64,000 nt of DNA from Chitinophagales bacterium. Its GTDB lineage: Bacteria > Bacteroidota > Bacteroidia > Chitinophagales > JADIYW01. The notes beneath the pieces are model-generated. The model searched no databases, had not been told where the DNA came from, and saw only the letters and a program-made list of their open reading frames with translations. Made by a program: the position numbers and the translations under genes. The stretch covers positions 503,996 through 567,995 of the forward strand of contig JACJXT010000012.1 of the NCBI GenBank assembly GCA_020636535.1, written 5' to 3'. Positions 42,123 to 51,414 of the stretch are shown here, one piece after another; position 1 is the stretch's first letter, and each line of letters starts with the position of its first letter.

Positions 42123-44129
42123 ATGCAATTTGATTTACAATTACCATTTCAACCAGCAGGCGACCAGCCAGCAGCAATCAATCAATTGTATAATGGTTTA
42201 ATTAATAATGAAAAAGAACAAGTATTATTAGGTGTAACTGGCTCTGGAAAAACTTTTACTATTGCCAATGTAATTCAACAAATACAAAAACCAACATTGG
42301 TTTTAACACACAACAAAACACTAGTGGCTCAGTTATATGCAGAGTTCAAATCTTTTTTTCCAAACAACAAAGTAGAATATTTTGTGTCGTACTACGATTA
42401 TTATCAACCAGAAGCATATGTACCAGCAACCAATACTTATATAGAAAAGGATTTATCTATCAACCAAGAAATTGAAAAACTTAGATTAAGTACTACTTCT
42501 TCACTAATGAGTGGACGAAGAGATGTTATTGTAGTGGCTTCGGTTTCTTGTATTTATGGCTTGGGAAATCCAGAAGCTTATAAAAATCAAATAATAAAAC
42601 TACAAGTTGGGCAAACCATTTCTAGAAATACATTTTTATTTGATTTAGTTTCTATTTTATATGAAAGAACTACAGATGAATTCAACAGAGGTAACTTTAG
42701 AGTAATTGGTGATACGGTAGAAATATTTTTACCATATACCGATTTTGGTTATCGTATTACATTTTGGGGTGATGATATTGAAACCATAGAATCTTTTAAT
42801 CCAGAGAATGGTTTAACTATCGAAAAAAGAGACAATGTATTAATATATCCAGCAAGTATATATTTAGCACCAAAAGATATGTTGCCAACCATCATCAACG
42901 AAATTCAAGATGAATTACAAGAACACATAAAATATTTTCAAAGCATAAATAGGTTTGAAGAAGCTGCTCGATTAGAAGAAAAAACCAACTTCGATTTAGA
43001 GATGATTAGAGAGTTAGGTTATTGTAGTGGTATAGAAAATTATTCGAGATTTTTTGATAGACGACATGCTGGTGATAGACCATTCTGTTTGCTAGATTAT
43101 TTTCCAGACGATTTTTTATTAGTAGTAGATGAAAGCCATGTAAGCATTCCGCAAGTAGCAGGAATGAGTGGAGGCGATAAAAGTAGAAAGCAAAATTTGG
43201 TAGAATATGGTTTTCGTTTGCCATCAGCTTTAGATAATAGACCTTTAAATTTTCATGAGTTTGAATCATTAATTAACCAAGCAATTTTTGTAAGTGCTAC
43301 GCCAGGCGATTATGAGCTGAGTAAAACAGAAGGCGAATTTGTAGAACAAGTCGTGCGTCCAACAGGTTTGTTAGATCCACCAATTGTTATTCGTCCAAGC
43401 ATCAACCAAATTGATGATTTAATACATGAAATTCATGAACGCATAAAAAAAGAGGAAAGAGTTTTGGTTACAACACTTACCAAAAGAATGGCAGAAGAGT
43501 TATCTAAATATTTTAAAGAAATTAATATAAAAGCTAAATATATACATAGTGATGTTGATACTATGGAAAGAGTAGAAATTATTAAAGCACTACGAATTGG
43601 TGATTTTGATGTATTGATAGGTGTAAATTTACTACGAGAAGGTTTGGACATTCCTGAAGTAAGTTTGGTGGCAATTTTAGATGCAGACAAAGAAGGGTTT
43701 TTACGCAATACTAGATCGTTGACACAAACGGCTGGTAGAGCTGCAAGAAATGCTAATGGTATGGTTATTTTTTATGCAGATACCATTACCAAAAGTATGC
43801 AACAAACCATTGATGAAACCAACAGAAGAAGAGAAAAACAAATAGCATATAATATAGCACACAATATTACACCTAGAACAGTTTTTAAGAGTAAAGAAGA
43901 AATTATTAGTGGTGCTTCTATTTTAGACATTAGAGAAAAACCAATACAAGAAGAAAAAATAAAACAAACAGCTGCGGAACCTACGATAGAATATTTATCT
44001 AAACCAGAAATTGAAAAGAAGGTTGCCGAACTAAAAAGACAAATGCAAAAGGCAAGTAAGCAAATGGACTTCATGGAAGCTGCTCGACTTCGAGATGAAA
44101 TGTTTGAATGGCAGAAGAAGATAGAATGA
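42123..44129 (+). CDS. uvrB: excinuclease ABC subunit B
   Basis: The 668-aa damage-verification helicase of nucleotide excision repair works with UvrA and UvrC. It starts LQLPFQPAGDQPAAINQL and has Walker A GVTGSGKTF, the beta-hairpin segment SYYDYYQPEAYVP, the DESHVSIPQ helicase box, LVTTLTKRMAEELS, GVNLLREGLDIPEVSLV, QTAGRAARN and a C-terminal UVR motif (MDFMEAARLRDEM). Length and order match the family. The downstream gene overlaps its stop by 4 bp. Confidence 0.97.
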   Translation: MQFDLQLPFQPAGDQPAAINQLYNGLINNEKEQVLLGVTGSGKTFTIANVIQQIQKPTLVLTHNKTLVAQLYAEFKSFFPNNKVEYFVSYYDYYQPEAYVPATNTYIEKDLSINQEIEKLRLSTTSSLMSGRRDVIVVASVSCIYGLGNPEAYKNQIIKLQVGQTISRNTFLFDLVSILYERTTDEFNRGNFRVIGDTVEIFLPYTDFGYRITFWGDDIETIESFNPENGLTIEKRDNVLIYPASIYLAPKDMLPTIINEIQDELQEHIKYFQSINRFEEAARLEEKTNFDLEMIRELGYCSGIENYSRFFDRRHAGDRPFCLLDYFPDDFLLVVDESHVSIPQVAGMSGGDKSRKQNLVEYGFRLPSALDNRPLNFHEFESLINQAIFVSATPGDYELSKTEGEFVEQVVRPTGLLDPPIVIRPSINQIDDLIHEIHERIKKEERVLVTTLTKRMAEELSKYFKEINIKAKYIHSDVDTMERVEIIKALRIGDFDVLIGVNLLREGLDIPEVSLVAILDADKEGFLRNTRSLTQTAGRAARNANGMVIFYADTITKSMQQTIDETNRRREKQIAYNIAHNITPRTVFKSKEEIISGASILDIREKPIQEEKIKQTAAEPTIEYLSKPEIEKKVAELKRQMQKASKQMDFMEAARLRDEMFEWQKKIE

Positions 44130-44647
44130 AAATAGAAACGACTTTTGAAATAAAAGAGAAAATTAGTTTTTTAAGAAGAACTAAAGAATATTTTTTACAA
44201 TATAATTTTATAATATTAGATGAAGACACAATAAAAAACACAATTTCTTTTAAAAAAGGTAGTGTGTTTAAAAATGCATTTGTAACAAATCCATTAAACC
44301 TACAAAGTCAGATAGATATATCATTACAAAACATGACAGCAAATATAGTATACAACCTCAATACACAACAAGTCATTACTTCGCCAAAAGATATAGCTGT
44401 TTGGAATACTTTAATTGAAAATTATAAAACATATGTGCTTCACTATAAAAATGAAGCAGAAATATTAGAAGAGAAAATAAAAGACACAAAAAAACAAACC
44501 AATCAAATAATACTATATATTGTAATTATTAGTTTTATATGTAGTATTCCTATTTCTTTTATTGCTGTTAAAACAGGATTTATAATTATGCCAATTGAAA
44601 TAATAATATTGTTTGCAGTTTTTTATTATGTAAAGAAAAATAAATAA
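44126..44647 (+). CDS. small membrane protein of unknown function, coupled to uvrB
   Basis: From the ATG that overlaps the uvrB stop (ATGA), the product is 173 aa. The first 110 residues are soluble and beta/alpha mixed (FEIKEKISFLRRTKEYFLQYNF, NTISFKKGSVFKNAF), then come a short helix and two membrane helices at the C-terminus (IILYIVIISFICSIPISFIAV and IMPIEIIILFAVFYYV). The family is not recognised. Translational coupling to uvrB is evident, but a role in repair is not. Confidence 0.7.
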   Translation: MKIETTFEIKEKISFLRRTKEYFLQYNFIILDEDTIKNTISFKKGSVFKNAFVTNPLNLQSQIDISLQNMTANIVYNLNTQQVITSPKDIAVWNTLIENYKTYVLHYKNEAEILEEKIKDTKKQTNQIILYIVIISFICSIPISFIAVKTGFIIMPIEIIILFAVFYYVKKNK

Positions 44648-44649
44648 AA

Positions 44650-44675
44650 AAGTCCTACAAAAAACTGTAGGACTT
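44650..44675 (-). terminator. intrinsic terminator for the reverse-strand lipoprotein gene
   Basis: AAGTCCTACA and TGTAGGACTT form a perfect 10-bp stem with a 6-base loop. On the reverse strand it is followed by a T run (TTTTTATTTA). It ends transcription coming from the gene at 44724-45422 and may also serve the convergent gene. Confidence 0.85.
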
Positions 44676-44723
44676 CATGAAAAAAACTAGTGTTTTGTTT
44701 TTAGTTCAAAACAATGTTTTTTG

Positions 44724-45422
44724 TTATGGTTTTAATGTTAATGGATTAATATAGTTTTCACTAGGTGTCCAGTCTTCGTTGGCTAATCTAAATGTATTGG
44801 TAGATACAGTTATTTTATCACTATCATAAATTACACGACCTTCTCCAACTTTTATAAACGCATTAGTTGTGTTTTTAATTTCTTTGGTAGATAGTAAAGA
44901 GTAATACAAGTCTTCAATATCATCGCTATTGCTAGATTTTTTACCAGAAAACATAAACAAAAATTGTTGAATATCTGTAGTGTCTCCATCAGTATTTATC
45001 TTAAAATTATTTACTATAGAATAAACAGTAAAATAATCGCCTTCGCCAGAAGTATAAGAGAGTTCATTGCTTGAAACACTAATGGTATTCTTTTTTTGAA
45101 AATATACTTCTCTTTTATTATTATCTTGACTTTCAAATTTTATTTTATCAGGCACAAAGACATGTCCAATTACATCTCCACTAATGTTCGAGTTTTTTAA
45201 TTTGTTTGGAGAAATAATATATATACCATTTATTGTTGTTGGAGAATTGCCTTCGTAAATTGGCATTCCTAGGTCTTTTAATACTTGAAAAAGAGAATCT
45301 GGAATTTGACTAGTTACTTGTTCAGGAATTCCTGAAGTTGTAATGTTATCTTCTTTTTTACATTGAGTTGTAAATAGCATAAAGAGTGCTAATACAAAAA
45401 AAGAAATGCTAAGTTTTTTCAT
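44724..45422 (-). CDS. lipoprotein of unknown function
   Basis: The 232-aa product has a lipoprotein signal (SISFFVLALFMLFTTQC) followed by an acidic/polar stretch (KKEDNITTSG) and a beta-rich body with IPDSLFQVLKDLGMPIYEGNSPTTINGIY near the start. The body resembles other Bacteroidota lipoproteins found as single genes. No enzymatic motif is seen. It is exported and anchored, and has its own terminator. Confidence 0.75.
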   Translation of the reverse strand: MKKLSISFFVLALFMLFTTQCKKEDNITTSGIPEQVTSQIPDSLFQVLKDLGMPIYEGNSPTTINGIYIISPNKLKNSNISGDVIGHVFVPDKIKFESQDNNKREVYFQKKNTISVSSNELSYTSGEGDYFTVYSIVNNFKINTDGDTTDIQQFLFMFSGKKSSNSDDIEDLYYSLLSTKEIKNTTNAFIKVGEGRVIYDSDKITVSTNTFRLANEDWTPSENYINPLTLKP

Positions 45423-45600
45423 GATGTTTAATTTTAAAATGTGAAATAATTAATTATAACATCAAATTTATAGTAAGTAACAAGTACATAAAAAGACAAA
45501 AGAAGACTAAAAATATAGCTTTAGAGTAGAAAAGCATCAATATATTTATACTGATAATCAATCGTTTATATGTCAAAATAAGTATTGCTTTAGAAATAAA

Positions 45601-45634
45601 AAAGAGCAACTTTAAATATATAAAATTGCTCTTT
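45601..45634 (-). terminator. intrinsic terminator for the kelch-like gene
   Basis: AAAGAGCAA and TTGCTCTTT form a perfect 9-bp stem, followed on the reverse strand by TTTTTTATTTC. It lies 20 bp after the stop of the gene at 45655-46689. Confidence 0.8.
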
Positions 45635-45654
45635 AATATAAAGGTTGATTGTGT

Positions 45655-46689
45655 TTAATTTAATGTCCAAATATCATTAGTAATATTACCATTAGCCAAT
45701 CCGCCAATAATTAATAATTGGTTATTAAATAGTACTGCTTGAAAATCTCTTCTAGCACCATAACTTGTAGTTATAACATTTTGTATCCAGTTTTTTCCAT
45801 CGGTAGATTTATAAATTTCATCGGTTATACTTCCACCATCTTTTTGACCACCAATAACATAAATAGAGTTATTATATACTACGGATTCAAAACTATAACG
45901 ACTAACAAAAGTGCTATCACTATTTTCGGTTTCGTTTGTCCAAAAATTTCCATCGGTTGTAGACCAAACATCATTATAATAGTTTCCATCAGAATATCCG
46001 CTAATTAAAAATAATTTATTATTATATACTACTAACTTATTATGTAGTCTGTTGCTAAAAGTATCACTACTTATTGTATGTTGCACCCAAGTAATACCAT
46101 CAGTTGTAGACCAAACATCGTTTAAACCAGTAACAGAACTATTGTTTGTTCCTCCAACAACCCACATTTGGTTATTGTAAACAGTTGCTCCGAAAAAGTG
46201 TCTGGCAGAAAAAATACTAGATGTAGTTACTTCATTCCAAGTAATACCATCAGAAGAGTTCCAAATTTTATTTCTAGATCTTGCACCTTCTAAAAATCCA
46301 CCAATCAACCACATTTTATTGTTAAAAGTTAATAAAGCACCACCAGCCACAGGTAAAAATTGAGTGTGACCATCGGCTAATACTTCATTCCAAGTAATGC
46401 CATCAGTAGAAGACCATACAGCATTATCATGCGTATAGCCATCGGCGAGTTCTCCACCAACTAACCAAATTTTGTTGTTAAAAACTGTCGTTCTGTGCCA
46501 TCTTCTTGCAGAAAAAATATTACCAGAAGTTGTTGTTTGGGAAAAGCTAAGCGTATCTGGACTAAGCACTGTTGGTGTTGGTTCTGGCGTTGGAGTAGGC
46601 GTATTGTCTTCTTCTTTATTGCAAGAAATGATGCTTATCATAGCTAAAATAATAAGACTTACTACTAAATTCATTTTAAGATTTTTCAT
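45655..46689 (-). CDS. kelch-repeat lipoprotein
   Basis: The 344-aa product has a lipoprotein signal (VSLIILAMISIISC) and a Thr/Pro-rich linker (NTPTPTPEPTPT), then about six repeats of roughly 50 residues built on the kelch pattern, for example FNNKIWLVGGEL, WSSTDGITWNEV, YNNQMWVVGGTN and VWSTTDGNFW. The repeats should fold as a beta propeller on the cell surface or in the periplasm. Kelch propellers usually bind proteins or glycans. The partner is unknown. Confidence 0.85.
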   Translation of the reverse strand: MKNLKMNLVVSLIILAMISIISCNKEEDNTPTPTPEPTPTVLSPDTLSFSQTTTSGNIFSARRWHRTTVFNNKIWLVGGELADGYTHDNAVWSSTDGITWNEVLADGHTQFLPVAGGALLTFNNKMWLIGGFLEGARSRNKIWNSSDGITWNEVTTSSIFSARHFFGATVYNNQMWVVGGTNNSSVTGLNDVWSTTDGITWVQHTISSDTFSNRLHNKLVVYNNKLFLISGYSDGNYYNDVWSTTDGNFWTNETENSDSTFVSRYSFESVVYNNSIYVIGGQKDGGSITDEIYKSTDGKNWIQNVITTSYGARRDFQAVLFNNQLLIIGGLANGNITNDIWTLN

Positions 46690-46841
46690 ATACTATATTT
46701 TTATTGATATTAGTTATAATCAAAAATCTTAAAAAATAAAGTGTCTAATTTTCTATATAGGTAAGTGATTTACTTTTTTTAATAAATGTCCTTGGTTTAT
46801 TGATAAGTGCTTTTTCTATAATGTAATACTAGAAGAAGAGA

Positions 46842-48368
46842 CTATTGTTTTTTCTTATTAAAATATTGATAAATGGTTTTATTGTGTAGTTTGGCAGTCA
46901 TCCACCAATCAATTTGAAAATATTTTAAGAAGTTTTTTTGTAGTGGATTTTTTAGCATTTCTAGTATTTCTGCTTGATAATTGGCTATTACTTTAGCTTT
47001 TTCTTTAGATGTTTCTACTAATGAATATTCTTCTAGCATATCTAAAACTTTATTTTCTATTTGATATAATTTATTATCTCTATACAATTTTTTCTTAATG
47101 TTGTAATATTCATTTTCATTGAAAATAGATTGTTTTAATTCTATCAAAATAATTTGTCTAATAATAAAACCATAGCTTTCTAAATCTTTAGAGTGTTTTA
47201 GATACTTGTCGTTTAAAAGTAAATTGATATAAGTCAATGCATTTTCAAAATCATCTAAATAAATATAAGTTAAAACAATATCATTGCAAATAGTAAGTAG
47301 CGTATCTCTTCTATCTTTAAAATAATTATTATATACAAATATAAATTCTGGAAGTATATTTTTTATTTCATCAAAATGAAATAAATCTATGCTCAGATTT
47401 CTATCTACATACATTAATTCAAATCGCTTAACGCGAACAAAAGTATCATCGTTAATTTTTGAAAGCGTTTTTTGCAAAGTTGTTTTTACTTCGTCAAACT
47501 TTTCAAATTGATTGGTATTCTGCATTCTTCGTATTAGGTTTGCCATTATTTTAACAAAGTCTTTCAAATTATATGTAGCATAATCTTTATTCTGTTTTAA
47601 TAGTTCATATTGAATAAGTGTTTCTTTGTATGCTTTTTCAACATCTGAAGACATTAGCCAAACTTGATTTCTTATAAAGTAAAATAGTAATTTGGAACGA
47701 ATAGTTATGGCTGCTTCTTCTTTAGATAGCCAATCTTTTTCTAATACAAAATTTTTTATTTCTTTATTTTCTTCTTTTCGTATATATAATATTTCTTTAT
47801 TTCTTTTTAAATCAAAAGATAAATTTTTTAGATGCTCATATATTCTAATATTTTCTAATTGTTCTAGTACTTTTTTATACTCATTATTTAAATTGACTCT
47901 TTCTTGTTCGTCGTCTTTATTGTAAGAAAGGATACCATTATATAATTGGAAGTATTGACTATAAAATTCAAGAGCTTCATATTTTAAAATATTATCTTTA
48001 AGTTTTGAAAGTCGTTTGCTTGCTGTATTAATAATTTTTCTATCGATTAAAAATCGTATTTGATTAATTTCTATATCAAAAGATGCAGCAAGACTATCTC
48101 CTGTTTGGTTTGTAGTAAAAGTATTTATAATTAAATCGAAAAGATATTTTTTAGCTTGTGGCAGTCTATCTATAATAGATGAATTTTTTAATTTTCTTTT
48201 TAAGTCGGTTTCACTAAATGTTTCCTGTTTGGTTAGAATATCAAAAACTAAAAAGTAGTCGTTGTCTTTCTCATTTTTTCTTTTGTAAGCAAATTTTTTA
48301 AAATAGGCCTTTTCTGTAGACGATAAACTTTGAATTAATAAATGTAACTCGTTCTTTGTTTTTTCCAT
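46842..48368 (-). CDS. helical-repeat protein of unknown function
   Basis: A 508-aa, strongly charged, all-helical protein without signal or membrane segments. It begins NELHLLIQSLSSTEKAYFKKFA, a start I associate with a widespread uncharacterised Bacteroidota family. The rest looks like irregular TPR-type helix pairs (for example DDFENALTYINLLLNDKYL). It could be a scaffold, but no function can be assigned. It is divergent from the yqeY-like gene. Confidence 0.72.
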   Translation of the reverse strand: MEKTKNELHLLIQSLSSTEKAYFKKFAYKRKNEKDNDYFLVFDILTKQETFSETDLKRKLKNSSIIDRLPQAKKYLFDLIINTFTTNQTGDSLAASFDIEINQIRFLIDRKIINTASKRLSKLKDNILKYEALEFYSQYFQLYNGILSYNKDDEQERVNLNNEYKKVLEQLENIRIYEHLKNLSFDLKRNKEILYIRKEENKEIKNFVLEKDWLSKEEAAITIRSKLLFYFIRNQVWLMSSDVEKAYKETLIQYELLKQNKDYATYNLKDFVKIMANLIRRMQNTNQFEKFDEVKTTLQKTLSKINDDTFVRVKRFELMYVDRNLSIDLFHFDEIKNILPEFIFVYNNYFKDRRDTLLTICNDIVLTYIYLDDFENALTYINLLLNDKYLKHSKDLESYGFIIRQIILIELKQSIFNENEYYNIKKKLYRDNKLYQIENKVLDMLEEYSLVETSKEKAKVIANYQAEILEMLKNPLQKNFLKYFQIDWWMTAKLHNKTIYQYFNKKKQ

Positions 48369-48475
48369 GTTTTTTTATTCTAAATCAAAGAAAGTATTAA
48401 TATAGTATAAAAAAAATAAAGTTTATAAAATTAATAAAACAAACTAAAGTGTAGATTTCCTATCTTTACACTATT

Positions 48476-48925
48476 ATGAGTATAGATGCAAATATTAATA
48501 ATGAGATAAAACAAGCGATGTTGGCTAAAGAAGAAGCTAAACTAAGAACGCTTAGAGCTATAAAATCTGCATTTTTGTTAGCTAAAACAGAAAAAGGTAG
48601 CGATGGAACAATTTCTGAAGACAAAGAAATTAAAGTAATTCAAAAATTATTCAATCAAAGAAAAGAGTCGTTTGATATTTTTACTAAAGAAGGAAGAGCA
48701 GAGTTAGCCGTGAAAGAAAAAGAAGAAATGGATATTTTAGAGTCGTATTTGCCAAAACAATTAAGCGATGAAGAACTTGAAACATCTGTTAAAAATATTA
48801 TAGCACAAGTTGGAGCAACCTCTATGCAAGACATGGGAAAAGTAATGGGAATTGCAAGTAAACAACTAGCAGGAAAAGCAGATGGTGGTAGAATTTCTGC
48901 TATTGTAAAATCTGTTTTAGGTTAG
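48476..48925 (+). CDS. GatB/YqeY domain protein
   Basis: The 149-aa protein matches the stand-alone YqeY family along its whole length: NNEIKQAMLAKEEAKLRTLRAIKSAF, QKLFNQRKESFDIF, ESYLPKQLSDEEL and MQDMGKVMGIASKQLAGKADGGRIS. The domain also forms the tRNA-binding tail of the amidotransferase subunit GatB, but stand-alone members have no settled role. A TATCTTTA -7 box (48461-48468) ends seven bases before the ATG. Confidence 0.92.
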   Translation: MSIDANINNEIKQAMLAKEEAKLRTLRAIKSAFLLAKTEKGSDGTISEDKEIKVIQKLFNQRKESFDIFTKEGRAELAVKEKEEMDILESYLPKQLSDEELETSVKNIIAQVGATSMQDMGKVMGIASKQLAGKADGGRISAIVKSVLG

Positions 48926-48990
48926 AATAAGCATCAAATCTTAGAGTAGCGAAGAGTCTTTCAGTTTTTTATATTAAATATAATAATATA

Positions 48991-49482
48991 TTATTTATTA
49001 ATTTTAATTGCTTTTTGTATTACTACATTATTTGGAATGGTAATAGTATTGCCTTGTATAGTTTTAATATGCATAAAGAAAAAAGAAATATCTATAATAA
49101 TACCTTCTATAGGAAAATCTTTGTCTTCAATTAAAATATTATCGCCAATACCTAACGGATGATTAAAATACATTATAATTCCAGAAGTAATATTTGATAA
49201 AACGGACCATTGTGCAAAAAAAGCAACACCAAGTACAGTTAAAGCAGAAGAGATAAATAAACCAATTTGATTTTTTTCGATTCCCCAAATGGCTGCTAAA
49301 AAAATAATGCCAACAACACCAGAAATCAAAGAGAATAACTTGATGGTTAGTTGTCTTCTTTCTAAGCTAAAGTGAAACTTTTTTAGTGTTTTATATATAA
49401 AATCTTTTATGTATAAATTGGAGATAATATAAAATCCAATAATTGATAAAGTAATAACAATCTTTATTTCTAACTCATTCAT
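48991..49482 (-). CDS. small MscS-type mechanosensitive channel
   Basis: The product from the ATG at 49482 (163 aa) has three membrane helices and the MscS core: a glycine-rich pore helix and LSNITSGIIMYFNHPLGIGDNILIE, then the beta domain IEGIIIDISFFFMHIKTIQGNTITIPNN. It stops there and lacks the usual C-terminal cytoplasmic vestibule half, so it is shorter than classical MscS (about 280 aa). A perfect -7 box TACTTTTG (49487-49494, reverse strand) ends four bases before this ATG and rules out the upstream start at 49500. Confidence 0.82.
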   Translation of the reverse strand: MNELEIKIVITLSIIGFYIISNLYIKDFIYKTLKKFHFSLERRQLTIKLFSLISGVVGIIFLAAIWGIEKNQIGLFISSALTVLGVAFFAQWSVLSNITSGIIMYFNHPLGIGDNILIEDKDFPIEGIIIDISFFFMHIKTIQGNTITIPNNVVIQKAIKINK

Positions 49483-49486
49483 AGTG

Positions 49487-49494
49487 CAAAAGTA
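49487..49494 (-). promoter_or_regulatory. -7 promoter box deciding the MscS-like gene start
   Basis: TACTTTTG on the reverse strand fits TAnnTTTG and leaves only CACT before the ATG. This is the same CACTATG arrangement as at thiL and implies a leaderless mRNA. Confidence 0.6.
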
Positions 49495-49618
49495 TAACAA
49501 AATTTTACTACAAAAGGTTTCTATATCATCTAATTTAAATGTTAACTATTGTTCAAGACAAAAATTATGAAACTTGATGCTTTGTCTATATATTTCTAAT
49601 TCGTAATTTGAGATAAAT

Positions 49619-50347
49619 ATGCTATACAAAACCATAGAAGTACAAAGCTTACCTGTTCCAATTAAAGTTTATGTAGAACAGAGAAATAACTCAAGAGTTG
49701 CTTTAACTCAAAAAAATATTATCATTCGATTGCCAACTCATATTAGTAATGACGAAAAAAACAAAGCCATTAAAGAACATATTGCTTGGGCAAAAGAAAA
49801 AATTGCTTCAAAAAATGTATATAAACATCAAAGCAAATCTTTAGATTTTTATCAAAATCGTACATTTACGATATACGATAAAGTATTTACTATTACACAT
49901 CAATTCCATGCTAAGAAAAATCAATTAAGTTATCTTGGAGATGGTAAAATTCTTATTTATCTTCAACTTACAAACAATGAAAATCAATCAGTAAAAATTA
50001 TACAGAAACTATTAATTCGTTTTGCTCAAAAATATTTCTTGCAAAAAATCATCAATAAAACACTACAATTCAATCAACAATATTTTCAAGAAGACATTCG
50101 CTCTGTAAAACTCAATTATACTATTTCAAAATGGGGAAGTTGTTCTTCCAAAAAAGACATTATGTTCTCTACAAAACTATTGTTGTTGCCAATACATATT
50201 ATTGATTATGTAATTATTCATGAATTAGCACATCTAAAAGAAATGAATCACTCTGATAAATTTTGGATTTTAGTTGCTAAAGCCATGCCAGATTATCAAA
50301 CCAAAGATAAATGGTTGAGCAAACATGGTAGCGAATTTGATTTTTAG
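49619..50347 (+). CDS. YgjP/DUF45-type zinc metallopeptidase-like protein
   Basis: The 242-aa protein has the M48-like motif HELAHLKEMNHSDKFW (HExxH followed by a third His) and the upstream family signature KWGSCSSKKDIMFSTKLLLLP. These define the YgjP (DUF45) family of predicted metal-dependent hydrolases. It has no signal peptide, so it acts in the cytoplasm. The substrate is unknown. Confidence 0.9.
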   Translation: MLYKTIEVQSLPVPIKVYVEQRNNSRVALTQKNIIIRLPTHISNDEKNKAIKEHIAWAKEKIASKNVYKHQSKSLDFYQNRTFTIYDKVFTITHQFHAKKNQLSYLGDGKILIYLQLTNNENQSVKIIQKLLIRFAQKYFLQKIINKTLQFNQQYFQEDIRSVKLNYTISKWGSCSSKKDIMFSTKLLLLPIHIIDYVIIHELAHLKEMNHSDKFWILVAKAMPDYQTKDKWLSKHGSEFDF

Positions 50348-50550
50348 CATTAATATATATAACATATCAAAAATCTAAAAAAACAGACCTAAAAGGTTTA
50401 AGTCCGAAATATTTTCAGCAATAGATGTAAATGTCTCGAAATTGCATTGCGAGGAACGAGCAATAGGCATGAAGAGACAAATTTATCATCGGTTTGCTTC
50501 ACCAAAATAAAAACGAAGAAAAGCAAAATTGCCTTAAATGTTTCTTGACT

Positions 50551-50603
50551 CTTGCCTGCTGGCAAGCAGGTTTTGGTTCGTTTTGCATCAAGACAAAATG
50601 AAC
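50551..50603. repeat. composite double-hairpin repeat
   Basis: A CTTGCC/GGCAAG hairpin overlapping CCTGCT/AGCAGG, followed by GTTCGTTTTG and CAAAATGAAC around the loop CATCAAGA. It shows the same order and core as 40755-40823, with different arm sequences that keep their pairing. Confidence 0.65.
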
Positions 50604-50696
50604 AAAACAATTTTTTAGATTTTACCTCTTGTCATAAAAACTATCAACTGTTTATTAACGAAAATAACCAGTAAGTAAAAATTAACTTTTAGTTGG

Positions 50697-50704
50697 TATC
50701 TTTG
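50697..50704 (+). promoter_or_regulatory. -7 promoter box of a lipoprotein gene
   Basis: TATCTTTG ends four bases before the ATG at 50709, implying a leaderless mRNA. Confidence 0.6.
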
Positions 50705-50708
50705 TCTC

Positions 50709-51230
50709 ATGTTCCGATTTTTAGCATTCGCAATCATTCTTTTTACATTTTCTGCTTGTAAGTACAGCGATGAACCTAAAGTGTTTGACAATGAAAACAT
50801 TCATTTAGAATATCCATCGTATCTCAATAAAAACAAGCAAGTATATCCACAAGAAAACAATGTAATTAGTGCTCAAAACGATTATAGAGATGTGTATTTC
50901 TTCGTAGCAGATTTAGGACAAAAACCAGGTTCAAATGGTTTTAATATTACCTTTGACAATATAACAAAACAACTATTAACTAATGTAAGAGATGCTTTGT
51001 TAGAACAAGATACTTCGTATACGCTTTCTAATGGTTTAACTACAAGACGAGCAATTATTTCTGGAATTGTAGCATCAAAAAATCAAGAAAAAAGAATGTT
51101 GTTTTTTGTAAATCTTTATGAAGACAAGCAACACAATTTGTATCAACTAACTTCTTGGATTTTTAGACATAAAAGGTCGGTTTGGGAAAATGACTTAAAC
51201 AGTATTGCCAATTCCTTTTCAGTTAAATAA
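50709..51230 (+). CDS. lipoprotein of unknown function
   Basis: The 173-aa product has a lipoprotein signal (FRFLAFAIILFTFSAC) and a mixed alpha/beta body (NIHLEYPSYLNKNKQV, MLFFVNLYEDKQHNLYQL, ending WENDLNSIANSFSVK). The end resembles PsbP-like or DUF1795-type small periplasmic domains that finish with a 'fl.si..SF' helix, but this is only a suggestion. It is monocistronic, with its own promoter box. Confidence 0.72.
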   Translation: MFRFLAFAIILFTFSACKYSDEPKVFDNENIHLEYPSYLNKNKQVYPQENNVISAQNDYRDVYFFVADLGQKPGSNGFNITFDNITKQLLTNVRDALLEQDTSYTLSNGLTTRRAIISGIVASKNQEKRMLFFVNLYEDKQHNLYQLTSWIFRHKRSVWENDLNSIANSFSVK

Positions 51231-51274
51231 CATGTTAGTTGTGATGATAAAACTAGTAATATTTGAAAAAGGTG

Positions 51275-51316
51275 CGTCATTCCGTAATTTTGAGGAACGA
51301 AAAATGTACGGAATCT
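51275..51316 (+). repeat. dispersed palindromic repeat (CGTCATTCC class)
   Basis: Almost identical to 42036-42077 over 42 bp (ATGTACGG in place of ATATACGG), with the same CGTCAT head and ATCT tail. It lies between a lipoprotein gene and the flippase gene. Confidence 0.85.
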
Positions 51317-51414
51317 ATCATAGTAAAGTTTGCTGTAAAAACAGAAATAACAACAAATAATAAAATTAATTTCAAAATGTTATATAATTCTTTTCATCTT
51401 TACAAAAAAACAAA

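Larger units (their letters stand above)
50348..50708. other. 361-bp intergenic region with decayed repeats
   Basis: No credible ORF. A degenerate repeat around 50441-50470 (ATTGCGAGGAACGAGCAAT) and the composite double hairpin at 50551-50603 occupy much of it. The promoter box of the next gene is at 50697-50704. Confidence 0.6.

Noticed and set aside
50398..50610. Reverse ORF of 70 codons in the gap after the YgjP-like gene
   Set aside because: It consists largely of palindromic repeat sequence and has no coding pattern.
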